A stretch of 64,000 nt of DNA from NCBI GenBank assembly GCA_958298945.1, contig OY282609.1:58810220-58874219 (forward strand), read 5' to 3'. The notes beneath the pieces were generated by a model. The model saw only the letters and a list, made by a program, of their open reading frames with translations, had not been told where the DNA came from and searched no databases. The position numbers and the translations under genes are program-made. This DNA is from Atherix ibis. Lineage: Eukaryota > Arthropoda > Insecta > Diptera > Athericidae. How positions within the stretch are numbered: the first letter of the stretch is position 1; each line of letters begins with the position of its first letter. This document shows positions 1 to 9,606 of this stretch, piece after piece.

Positions 1-439
1 CAACAGATGATATTACCGAACCAATTACATTCATAGCCCATACTAAAGATGAGCAATGCGTTTTAGCTGCTTGTATCGATGGTGTAGTAAGACTAGTAGA
101 TTTGGTAACAAGCTCTATATTAGCTGAATATAAAGGACACAAAACTGAAGATTATCATATTGAATGTGGAGTTTTTAGCAATGAGGTACAAGTTATTTCT
201 GGTTCAAGTGAGGGTTATGCAATTATTTGGGATTTAATGGATAGCAAAGAAGTTTTAAAACTACAATTGGGTAATATTAAAGATTTTATATTATTTCTGC
301 TAATGCATTTATAAAATTTATTTTAGATTCTGGAATAGTCCACTCACTCGCAACACATCCATCGGAAGCCGAAGTAGTATTAGCAAATAAACGGGAAATC
401 CATATGTTTGGTGTTTCTGATATAGATAATGAAGTGTAG
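1..439 (+). CDS. Wdr83: WDR83/MORG1-like WD40 protein, C-terminal end
   Basis: The reading frame is open from base 3 and is split by one 56-bp intron. Exon 3-270 ends before GTAATA, the intron ends TTTTAG at 326, and exon 327-439 closes at TAG 437-439. The frame stays open across the join (G|AT = Asp). The translation shows the last WD40 blades: LAACIDGVVRLVD, then LAEYKGHKTEDYHIECG, then GYAIIWDL, and a short tail. LAEYKGHK followed by an acidic-aromatic stretch resembles the C-terminus of WDR83. Members of that family are seven-bladed scaffolds for MAPK signalling that also associate with the spliceosome. The N-terminal blades lie outside the window. An AATAAA at 562-567 is a plausible poly(A) signal. 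Another WD40 family cannot be fully excluded. Confidence 0.82.
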
Positions 440-1644
440 GCTTAGTAAAGTTAGCAATATAAAATAATTTGTCTAGATCTAAAACTGCTTTTATTTCGAA
501 TAGTTTCAAATGCAGCAATATGGCTTTTTTTATTATTAGAAACTAGTAATATATTAAAAATAATAAAATATTACCGTAGAAATCAATTAATACTTGTATT
601 GCAAATTGTTTATTTATTATGAGTAATGCATATGCATTTAAATTGCGCATTCCTACAATTTTGTGAACTTACTTAAACTCCTTAATTTTTATTCCCAGAC
701 ATTAACTAGACTTTTCGTATTCAAACAATAATTGGGATCAAAGATCGGGAAAAGAACGTATAAGTAGCCGGGCCCTGTACTTTAGTATTATCGCCGTTGA
801 TCTACAATGACCTTAAAATATATCTCGCCTAATATTAGAAATTATTTATACCAAGTACATGCGTACACACAGGAGTATTTCTATTAGCAAAAATTATGTG
901 TTAAATCTTACTTGTTAATTGGTGGAAAATATCATAGGCAATAATAAACATAATCATATTCAGCTTAAATATGTACTTATACATATACTCCTGATTATCG
1001 AGAGGGGAAAATATATTGATATAATTAGTAAAAAAATAAAAATCTATCTTTATACAAGATATTAAACTGGTTTCAGGTAGTAAAGTAGTTAAGAATGCCA
1101 ACAAACAATTTCTATACACCAAAATATATGTTAATTACGACACGTTTTTCAATCAGTTTTATTTGATTTTTCGCTAAACAGACAGAAAAAAAAATCAAAA
1201 ATACTTTATTTCTGGTGTAAACAAACTTATCATTCATATAAAAAAAATTTATTGAATCAAGAACAAAAAACTTGTTTACTCTCTGTCACAATCAGTTGAA
1301 AGAAGCAAAAACTCTTCTCAAGTCCATCTGCCGCGAAATCACACAATAAGTACGTGAACATTATTTTCTCCCCACATTAACAATATTAGAAATTCCAATT
1401 AAAAAAAAAAAATTCCCAATTTAACCCGATTTCGCTGCCTGTTTACTATCAAATTTATTTCAAAAAACTATTAGAAGAGAAAAATAACAACAATTTTTTT
1501 TTCTCACTTCCGATTTTATTCAGTTCTTCACATTATTGACAATTACGCTCTTAGTAACTAATAAAAATAATGAATCGCGCTTAACTTATGAAATATAATT
1601 TTTAAGAAATTCGTATTTTCTATAGTAGAAAATATTTTTTTTTG
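440..1644. other. Convergent 3' intergenic region, no gene seen
   Basis: This lies between the WDR83 stop and the RBM42 stop, so it should hold both 3' UTRs facing each other. WDR83 has AATAAA at 562-567. RBM42, on the minus strand, has TTTATT (AATAAA in its sense) near 1514. The open frames here are short and show no coding character. I see no RNA gene or repeat. Confidence 0.6.
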
Positions 1645-3612
1645 TTAGCCTTTATTGAACATTTGTAAAAGGGCCTGTTTTTCTTTTTCCTTCTTTTTTA
1701 CAATGTCGATACTTCGCTGTTTCCAAGTGCTTTTCCTTAGTTTGATAGGACGACTACCGACATATCTTCCTAAAAACGGGACAAGAAAAAACAAGAACAT
1801 GACTACATATTTTTCAATTACTAATGAAACTATTATGAATTATTTTTTTGTTGGAAATTTAGAATATTATTATAAAAAATCCGATGGCAATGGGAAAATT
1901 TAGTGTTCAAGAAAAAAAAAGTGGTTAGAACATTGTAAACAAAATAATTATAGACAGAATATGATCTGCGATAGCACAATTATAGTCTGTTATCAGTAGG
2001 AGATCAAGACTCGACATAACTGACTAATACAGTACATACAGATCAAGTTAAGACATAAAAAGCCACATGCCGAAAGATAGTCCAGACGTGACAACGGATT
2101 TTCTTAATCCTATAAGACTATATAAATGGCGTTCTGATTGATTTTGTTACTATCAGAAACGGCACGTTAAACGCATTGCTAAAAATAAAATTTTAATAAA
2201 CTGAAATAAACGTTCCATTTAGTTTAAAATATACTTATTTAAAAATATCATCGGCAGAAAAGTTAAAATTCGATACGGAAAAAAAATGAATTTTGTAAGC
2301 ACACGTAAATTATAAATTATCAAAAAAATAATTGTAAAATGTTTGTTTTTAGTTATTTATTATACTATTAATAATGGCTATTTTTAACGGATTGTGTAAA
2401 ATGAATCCCATCAGTCAACGAGAACGAAGGGATCTATTTGTGACGACTGGATGGGGAGCATCTGGTTTACCATATTCAACATTTTATATTTTGGGAAAAA
2501 ATCCAAGCTCCAATAAAAATGAAGTTAAAATTCAAACGAATAATATAAAAAAAACAGAACAAGGTGAAACTGTTCCGCAAATATTTGGTTCGACTGGTTG
2601 GGGACCACTTGGTAGATAACATTGTCTCCCCCAGAATATATCAGTACGGAATAGAATAAAAATTATGTGATATTTACAAATGCAAAATATATTTATATTA
2701 TTTCTTAAAAAAATAATTCAAATATTATATAAATTATATTAAAATAGTTAAAATAAAGGAGTGATTTTTCTTTTAATTAAAAACTTACCGTCCATTTCTT
2801 TCATTGCTCGTATAAAATCTTGTGGTTCTCGGAAACTGACAAACCCAAAACCTTTACTCTTGCCTGTCCTTTTATCACGAATTACTTTTGCTCTTTGAAA
2901 CGAGGGGTATTTATTAAATGTTCTCGTTAAGACTTCATCGTTAACATCGTTGCCTAAATCACCACAAAATATACGAAAATCATCATCTGGCCAATCTGAT
3001 AGGGAAGGATCCTCCCACACTTGTCCTCCGGCTATTCGCACAGTCTTTTTATCTTTTTTCCGTCTTTCAGTCACTTGGAAAGATTGTAGTGCCGATGATG
3101 CTTTTGCAGCTCGTATAGCCTCTTCAGCAATTGGATTTGGTCCCGATTTTTCAGCTTTTAATTTCTTCAATTTTTGTGTAACATCAAATTGTATTGACGA
3201 TATATCAATTTGTGGAGTTTGATTAACAATCGGCATATCTGTTTGAGGTCTGTTTGTGTACAGTTTGGGGGCACTACTCAATACAACGGGAGTCGGCTCA
3301 GATGGATAAATTTTATCTGTACTTTCGATTGTTGAAGGCACAAATGTTGGAATAAATGTTGGCGGTATTGGTGGTGGAGGAACACTAATGGGATGTTGGT
3401 TCAATTTCTGTTGTACTTGACTATAGGTATTGGATGCGATTACCGGTCTAGCTATCTGTGATGGTACAAAACGTGTTAAATTATTTGACGTTGAAATTTC
3501 GGCCTCGAATCTAGAATAAATATGATTTTTTTTTTATATAACTAAAATTTCTTTATGTAATTTTTTAATACCGTGACATTTCATCTTCCATATTTTTCCT
3601 CTTTAAACCCAT
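1645..3612 (-). CDS. RBM42: RBM42-like RNA-binding protein (three coding exons)
   Basis: Coding exons are 3572-3612, 2789-3510 and 1645-1769 on the minus strand. The introns are GTATT..TCTAG (61 bp) and GTAAGT..TTTAG (1019 bp). Together they encode 295 residues with all joins in phase. The N-terminus (MGLKRKNMEDEMSRFEAEI) is followed by a proline-rich stretch (VPPPPIPP), a KK-rich helix, and one C-terminal RRM at about residues 190-268. RNP2 is RIFCGDLG (about 193-200) and RNP1 is KGFGFVSF (about 233-240). After the RRM comes the family's basic tail, RPIKLRKSTWKQRSIDIVKK. I found the last exon by reading the complement of 1645-1769; it restores the end of the RRM (YVGSRP). RBM42 proteins bind mRNA and are linked to splicing and stress granules. 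The human protein is longer, mainly through its disordered N-terminus. A gene of unknown function is nested in intron 2. Confidence 0.93.
2374..2619 (+). CDS. Small 81-residue protein nested in RBM42 intron 2, unknown function
   Basis: An uninterrupted frame of 81 codons starts at ATG 2374 and ends at TAG 2617-2619. A second ATG at 2401 could be the true start. The protein is hydrophilic, with no signal peptide or membrane segment. It contains two related motifs, VTTGWGASGLP (about residues 24-34) and GSTGWGPLGR at the very C-terminus, separated by a charged Asn/Lys-rich linker. AATAAA at 2655-2660 follows the stop by 35 bp, as expected for a compact gene. It lies entirely inside the second intron of RBM42 on the opposite strand. 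I do not recognise the family. The paired TGWG motifs, complete frame and close poly(A) signal argue that it is real, but conservation cannot be tested here. Confidence 0.6.
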   Translation: MAIFNGLCKMNPISQRERRDLFVTTGWGASGLPYSTFYILGKNPSSNKNEVKIQTNNIKKTEQGETVPQIFGSTGWGPLGR

Positions 3613-4116
3613 TTTGAAATTATGGAATATTTTTGAAACAATTTTATAAATTTATAAAAATTAAAAACACATCTGTTAAATTCTTCGATTGTTGTCAAAC
3701 ACATATGTCAAAATAGCCGCATGTGAAACATATAAAAAAAATGGGGACTTAATTTTTATTAACCGTAAAATATAGATGGCAGTAATAGCGAATAACCATA
3801 AAAAAATTTATGAATTATATTAAAATAATAATAAAATAAATTAGTTTTATAAAATAATTGCAATTAAATTTCACGATTTTAATTTTAAAAAAAAGGGTAT
3901 ACGATATGCAGACTTTTTCTGCAAGAGAGAATTTTAAAATGCGTTTTCAATCAAAACCCAAAATGTTTTGTGAATTTGTCCTCCAAATATCACGTAAAAT
4001 TCAAAGGAAAATTTTCAATATGCAAAAATAAAAAATCTTGCAATATTTGCAAGAAAAATAATCAATAACGGAGAAACTATAAATTCTTTAAATATGGCAG
4101 TTCCCTTTATAAAAGT
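3613..4116. promoter_or_regulatory. Divergent RBM42/PRMT9 promoter interval
   Basis: Only 504 bp separate the RBM42 start codon (minus strand, 3610-3612) from the PRMT9 start codon (4117). The interval must contain both 5' UTRs and both core promoters, so a shared bidirectional promoter is likely. I see no convincing TATA box. Short elements such as ATGGCAG near 3775 and 4094 recur here, but their meaning is unknown. Confidence 0.5.
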
Positions 4117-7100
4117 ATGCAAACAATAAAGATGGCGTATTATGAACAGCGGGGTCCGTTGGAAATAGATTTGAGTGAAATTCCAAAGTTGGTTTATGAG
4201 AAAGTGTTATTACACTGTAAGGCTAGTCCGGAAAAACGTGATCAGAGCCGAGAAATTTTCCTGGCTTCTCTGGATAGGTATATTGACGTCTTAATCGAGA
4301 CAAGTCAGTACGAGGAGGTGTTCCGGTGTTTTTACGACTCACAACAACTTTATCCGGACGACGCAGACGTCCTGAATACCCTTGGAGTTGCGCTTAACAG
4401 GTGCATGCCGATTTATTAACGTTCTAAATATATGGTTAATATTTTATTTGATTAAAATTAATTTTAGGTAATATATCATAGAAACTGGATAAAGAACGCT
4501 GAAAAACGAAAAAAAATGGATGGAATGAAAGAATTGCTATTGAAATCGCACAGGTTATCGCACAAAAATGCTACTGCAATAGCAACACAATTGATAGCAG
4601 TTAATAATGGCATTAAAATAGGGTTTGTGTGGGATATTGGCCCACCAGTTGCTATTAGTCAGGTTGTTGATATAATTGCGCAAATGAAGAGTTCGAAATT
4701 GATGCACGATTATATTATAGTTGTTGGGATAGCTGAGGAAATTTGCGTTTTAAATAAAGAAAGCTTTTTATCATTAAAAGCCATACCAGTTTTTATCGAT
4801 GTTACGAAAACGTTAAAAGGACCTGAACTTTTAATCAAATCGGATGCCAGTGTTACTGCGATGCTAGATGATGTACGATCACAAATAATTGCAACAAAAT
4901 CTTCAATCATTTTAAAAGTTGATAAGGATCGTTACTGTATTCCAACATTAATTGGTCTTTTGGCGGGATTCCCTATTGTCTATTGGTATAGTCCATCATC
5001 CGAAAGCACCCATTGTCTGACCGGTATGGACTTGATTGTTTACAAAGTATTCCACGGTAATGAGATAATTTCATCGTTCTCCTACCCAAAGAGTTTATCC
5101 AGCGAAGATGAAGTTAAGAATGCCATAGGCAATTGGGAGGGTGTACTTAAAAAGTTCGATGATTGTCATATCGAGACTTCAGTGACTAAAAATGAATTCA
5201 CCGTAAATTTGTGAACAAAAATGATTCATTACAGGAACATTGCAATATACATACACACATAGATACATAAATACATGCATATATAAATATTTTGATAATA
5301 AAAACATTGTTTTCAAAATAATTTTCTTTTACAACTGCTTTTTATCGAGACTGATAAGTAAAATAATAAACTTTTGTTTTAACTACTATTGTATATTGTT
5401 AGTTATTGTTCATTTTGAAAAGCTTTTCTTGATTTATTAAACATATTTGAACGTAAAAATTTCTCCCATTTTTTGTCAATTTTATTTATGCAAGGTAAAA
5501 GGATAAATAGAAATGTGTAATTTTTCTATATTCGTCGACAATCTGTCCGTTTTTATTTATGTGCGCTTTTTTTCTTGTAGGTTAAAAAAACCACTCGAAG
5601 CGTTGGATTACTTGATTCGGGCACACAAAATATGTCCGTCGAATTTAAAGATTTTGCAAAATATCGAAAATGCTACCAATGAATGGATACCAAGATGGCA
5701 TTATGCAATGCTTAATGATAAACAAAGGAATTTTCAATACAGAAAGGCGATCGAGAAGGAAATTCATAATAGAGAACACAAGACCGTTTTGGATATTGGA
5801 ACAGGTACTGGACTACTTGCATTGTACGCACTTTCGTCAGGAGCTGAAAAGGTTTTCGCATGCGAAACGAATGAGGTGATGTTAAATGTAGCCGAGAATG
5901 TCTTCAAAAAAAACAAAGCCGATATTAAATTGATTTCGAAACATTCAACCGAAATCATGCCATCTGATCTGGGTGTTGACGGTGTGGATTTGATAGTCAC
6001 GGAAATTTTTGATTGTGGGGCATTTGGAGAGGGTATACTTTCGACATTGATACATGCCAAAGAGAAATTACTTCTGCAAAAGGGAAGAATAATACCGAAT
6101 GATATCGAGATCCACGTAATTGGTGTCAATCAGATTGAAGTAGCAGAGACGTGTGAACGATTGGAGAACACATTTGAGAATTCAATTTATTTAAAGCGTA
6201 AACTGATTAAATTAAAATCAGATGGTCCATATGAACCAATTAACTTAATTAACACAAAGATGCAAATGGTAACAAAATCAGCGCATGCCTTTACGGTTGA
6301 TTTCAATGATTTACAGTCTTTGAAAAGCGCCGAAGCTGGTGAGAAAGATACACGAGTGGCATTGTCTTGTAATGATGACACAACTCTGGAAGGTTTCTTA
6401 GTGTACTTTTATCTTCATCTTGACGACGAACATCATTTATGTAATTTTGATCCTGAAAATTTAGACAATATGCATAATGAAATCGCATCATGTTGGGAAC
6501 CGATAATATTTCAATTGAACAAGGCAATGCCAGTAAGGAAATATCAAATTTTACATGCGAACGTATCTTGCAAGAGTGGTATTCTTAATATCAGTCATAA
6601 TTACAATTTGATAGAACTAAACACAGATCATATTACTGTCGAAACTGATGTGTTTGAATTTCTAACGGATGATGAATACATTTACGAATTAGAATATAAC
6701 GTGGAAAGTTTTATCAAGAAGCGTAAATTAAAATCACTTCATTGTTTAGCTGACTTTATGCCATTTCCTCATATTGGAATTAATTTGCTCAAAGAAAACA
6801 TTGTCGACAAATTGTATTGTTTGGAAACAGTTAAAGATATCGTTAAGGCGGTAGCCAGTTGGAATTGTATACCGGAACAATCGATTATATTTATAAATGA
6901 TTTAGATGAACTGTTGGCTGCTAATGAGGTAAAATTTGATTTAATACTTATTCAGCCAATAACACATTTTGGGACATTAAATGAGGAGCTATTAAAATAT
7001 TATGAGCAACTTAAATCGAAAGCATTGTCGACCACCGGTTTTATTTTTCCACATAAAATTGACCTTTGCTGCAAACTAATTTATTCATCTTGGTTGGATC

Positions 7101-7507
7101 GAGTAACCGCCATTCGACAAGATGATGAAAATGGTAATCAGTTGAAAAAATTACACATTACAGAATTTATGAATCGATATTCGACTCGACATCAATATGA
7201 ATTTATTGATTTCGATAGTAGTGATCTCTCAGAAGTTTTTACCCTGACAACTATTCCGCTAAATGAAAAATTACATCAAAAAGATATCGTTATTAATCTA
7301 AATAGTTCTGGTAATCGAATAAATGCTATACTATATTATTATAAAATATATTTTATGAGCAATTCACAACCAATTCTTACAAATCGAAAAAATTCATTCT
7401 GTAAGTTGAACTGTTTTGTACAATCGGTAAATATTGAAAGCAAAACAACAGCTGTGGTTAATTTTACTCAAAATGATTTTGTTTTTCGATGTAATATAAA
7501 AGAGTAA
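4117..7507 (+). CDS. PRMT9: PRMT9-like protein arginine methyltransferase (two exons)
   Basis: Exons 4117-4400 and 5581-7507 join in frame (AG|G = Arg) across a 1180-bp GT-AG intron and encode 736 residues. The N-terminus holds TPR-like helices, including YEEVFRCFYDSQQLYPDDADVLNTLG continuing after the join with PLEALDYLIRAHKICPSNLK. The first methyltransferase domain has SAM motif I, VLDIGTGTGLLALYALS (from about residue 164), acidic post-I FACETN, and the double-E loop TEIFDCGAFGEG (about residues 235-246). A second, degenerate methyltransferase-like half fills residues from about 400 to the end. This TPR plus tandem methyltransferase plan is that of PRMT9, whose human member (845 residues) symmetrically dimethylates the splicing factor SF3B2. 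This one is somewhat shorter. The TPR-to-catalytic intron holds another gene. AATAAA at 7546-7551 follows the stop. Confidence 0.9.
4516..5214 (+). CDS. C1orf74/UPF0739-like protein nested in PRMT9 intron 1
   Basis: A clean 232-codon frame starts at ATG 4516 and ends at TGA 5212-5214, wholly within the PRMT9 intron and on the same strand. The protein is soluble-looking, with alternating hydrophobic strands (KIGFVWDIGPP, YIIVVGIAEE, IPVFIDVTKTL) and a C-terminal part IPTLIGLLAGFPIVYWY..CLTGMDLIVYKVF. The pattern 'G(F/Y)P(I/V)VY followed by CL and a hydrophobic strand' fits the little-studied C1orf74 family (DUF4504) from memory of its layout; this assignment is tentative. A good 3' splice site ends at 4467, 48 bp before the ATG, and AATAAA lies at 5297-5302, so it could be made as an alternative last exon of PRMT9 transcripts. 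No known enzymatic function can be given. Confidence 0.72.
   Translation: MDGMKELLLKSHRLSHKNATAIATQLIAVNNGIKIGFVWDIGPPVAISQVVDIIAQMKSSKLMHDYIIVVGIAEEICVLNKESFLSLKAIPVFIDVTKTLKGPELLIKSDASVTAMLDDVRSQIIATKSSIILKVDKDRYCIPTLIGLLAGFPIVYWYSPSSESTHCLTGMDLIVYKVFHGNEIISSFSYPKSLSSEDEVKNAIGNWEGVLKKFDDCHIETSVTKNEFTVNL
5297..5302 (+). other. Poly(A) signal of the nested gene
   Basis: AATAAA lies 83 bp after the stop of the nested C1orf74-like gene and inside the PRMT9 intron. Its use would end a transcript before the PRMT9 catalytic exon. Confidence 0.5.
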
Positions 7508-9606
7508 TATTAAAATAGATTTATTTTGTTTTATTCAAATAACAAAATAAAAGTTTTGTTTTTTTCTTTTCATTCGGATAAAATTGTCCACTTAAAATGT
7601 TGCTGGTTTCTTGCTGCAAGTAAAACAAATTTCATAATTACGTGTCGTCAAACAGATTAAAATTAGAAAGGGTCAGTTTTAAAATTTGGAACATAAACAT
7701 TTTCATATTCGAATTTCGTTTTTACGAGAAACTCGAACAGAATAGGGGAAGCACGTGCTTTTTTCGTACATCATTTGGTTAATTAGCATTAATTGTCATT
7801 TATAACATTTGTAGGGTTATGGTCTATCATTTTGTTTGAAAGCATTTTAAAAATACCCTAAATTTTTAAATCTTTTATAGTTTAGCATATTTAATTGTAT
7901 TTTTATTTTTATTTATAAAAATACATATTTAATTGTAAAATTATTAGATGAAAAAAAAATTTTCAAATTTGACTATTTATTTTCAAATTTACATGAAGAT
8001 TTAAACAAAAATAAATATGAAAATCGTATAAAACTTAGTGAAATTACGGTCGTTCTTGAATACAGTTTGAATGCATTTATGAAAATATGGCAATGTTGTC
8101 TGTATCGAACTGTTATGCCAACATGCTTTCTGAAATTTAACGAAAGCCATGAACAACTCGTCTATGTGAATAGACCCATTTCGTTCGCACTAGTGTATTC
8201 TTATGTCGGCTTGGGGGCGTGGCTATTCGGCCAGCTGGTTAACGCGTCTTCATGCCGTATAGCATTAATTTACTAAACCAGACGTGACTAGAGCACAATA
8301 GTATTTTCAATAATTATAATAATGCTTAATAGAGTTCATTATAAATTTATCGAAAATAATCAAATTTTGCATAAAAACTTAATTAAATTAATAATTATAA
8401 TATATTAAAGGGAAACTTTTATGAATTCTGAGTTGCCGCCCAAACGCGTAGGAATTCATTCGTAGCGTCATTCTATCCTCAGCTGTTTCCCGCCACTCAG
8501 AGTTGGATTGTAAACCTTTTAGTGTAGTGCGATTGACACTGGTGCGTATTATTTTCCAATAAATTATATTGAAATTTGTCAAAAAATCAAATATTTTGCA
8601 ATAAATTATTTGGAAAAAAGTGCATACTAATAGTTTAATTAATTGAAATGAAATAATTATTGAGTTATCTTAAGAATATACCTTATCATTGAAAATAATA
8701 TAAAATACGGTGTGGTGTGGCTCGGAGAGAAAAAAAGTTGGGTTCGTCAATTTTTGTGCATGTATGTTCCGTTCGGTTTGGGAAAGGAGAGTGTGTACGT
8801 GCGTTGAACGCTGGTGCTCTGATGCTCCGAGATTTTACAATTTAGACGCGTGAATCTATATACTTGTACGAAAGCTGAAATAGGCATAGTCGGAAGAGAC
8901 AATTATTTCATTTACCAGAGTACATAGAAATTAAGGTTTTTTTTTCATAACAAAGTAGATTTTAATGTGTAATTTTATCGCAAAAATTGTTCATCAATAA
9001 CAAGTGTAATAAATCGAAGTAATTGAACTAAAAATACAAAAAAAAATAGTTTCTTGGATGCCGCTGCATGCTCTTAGCCGCAAATCTATTCACTAGAGAA
9101 AAAAAAAACTTGCACCGCTAATAGATATTTAGTGGTTTTTTTTTGTTCTTCGCGTATGAATCTCTTATTCTAACTTAAAAAGGAAAAAAATATAATATTT
9201 CCTCTAATAATGTAGAAAGAAGAAAATATGTGAAATGAACTACTTTAAAAATTTTGAATATGTGCTTTTGGAAAAGGTTTATTAAGAAAGAAAATAAAAT
9301 AAACAAATTTAATGAAAGTGTTTACAAACTTAAAACAACAAAATAGATTTTAATTAAAGACAAGTAATTTTTTTGTGGTGGAAAATATTGCAATTAAATT
9401 ACACTCAAAATAAATTGAGAGAGAAAAAAAAAACATATTTTGTGTATTAATAATATTGTTACGATTGGTGTTGTGTTATAAATATAATAAAATTTTAAGA
9501 GAGAAGTTTGCAAATCGACGATTTATTTTTTGTGGCCAAAAAAAAACTACTATAAAAGACAAGAAAAACGAACCCAATTTACGAAAATATTGAAGATAAA
9601 CAAATT
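7508..9606. other. Intergenic region and 5' UTR of cropped
   Basis: No coding gene is visible. A GC-richer patch lies near 8205-8260. From about 8700 to 9606 the sequence is A-rich with many AAATAAA-like words and leads directly into the cropped start codon, consistent with a long 5' UTR. The transcription start cannot be placed from sequence. A 69-codon frame at 8067-8276 shows no family features. Confidence 0.4.

Noticed and set aside
1655..1903. 82-codon plus-strand open frame
   Set aside because: It is the antisense shadow of the last RBM42 exon, whose minus-strand translation completes the RRM and basic tail.
8067..8276. 69-codon frame upstream of cropped
   Set aside because: No domain features and no gene context; short frames of this size are expected by chance in this much sequence.
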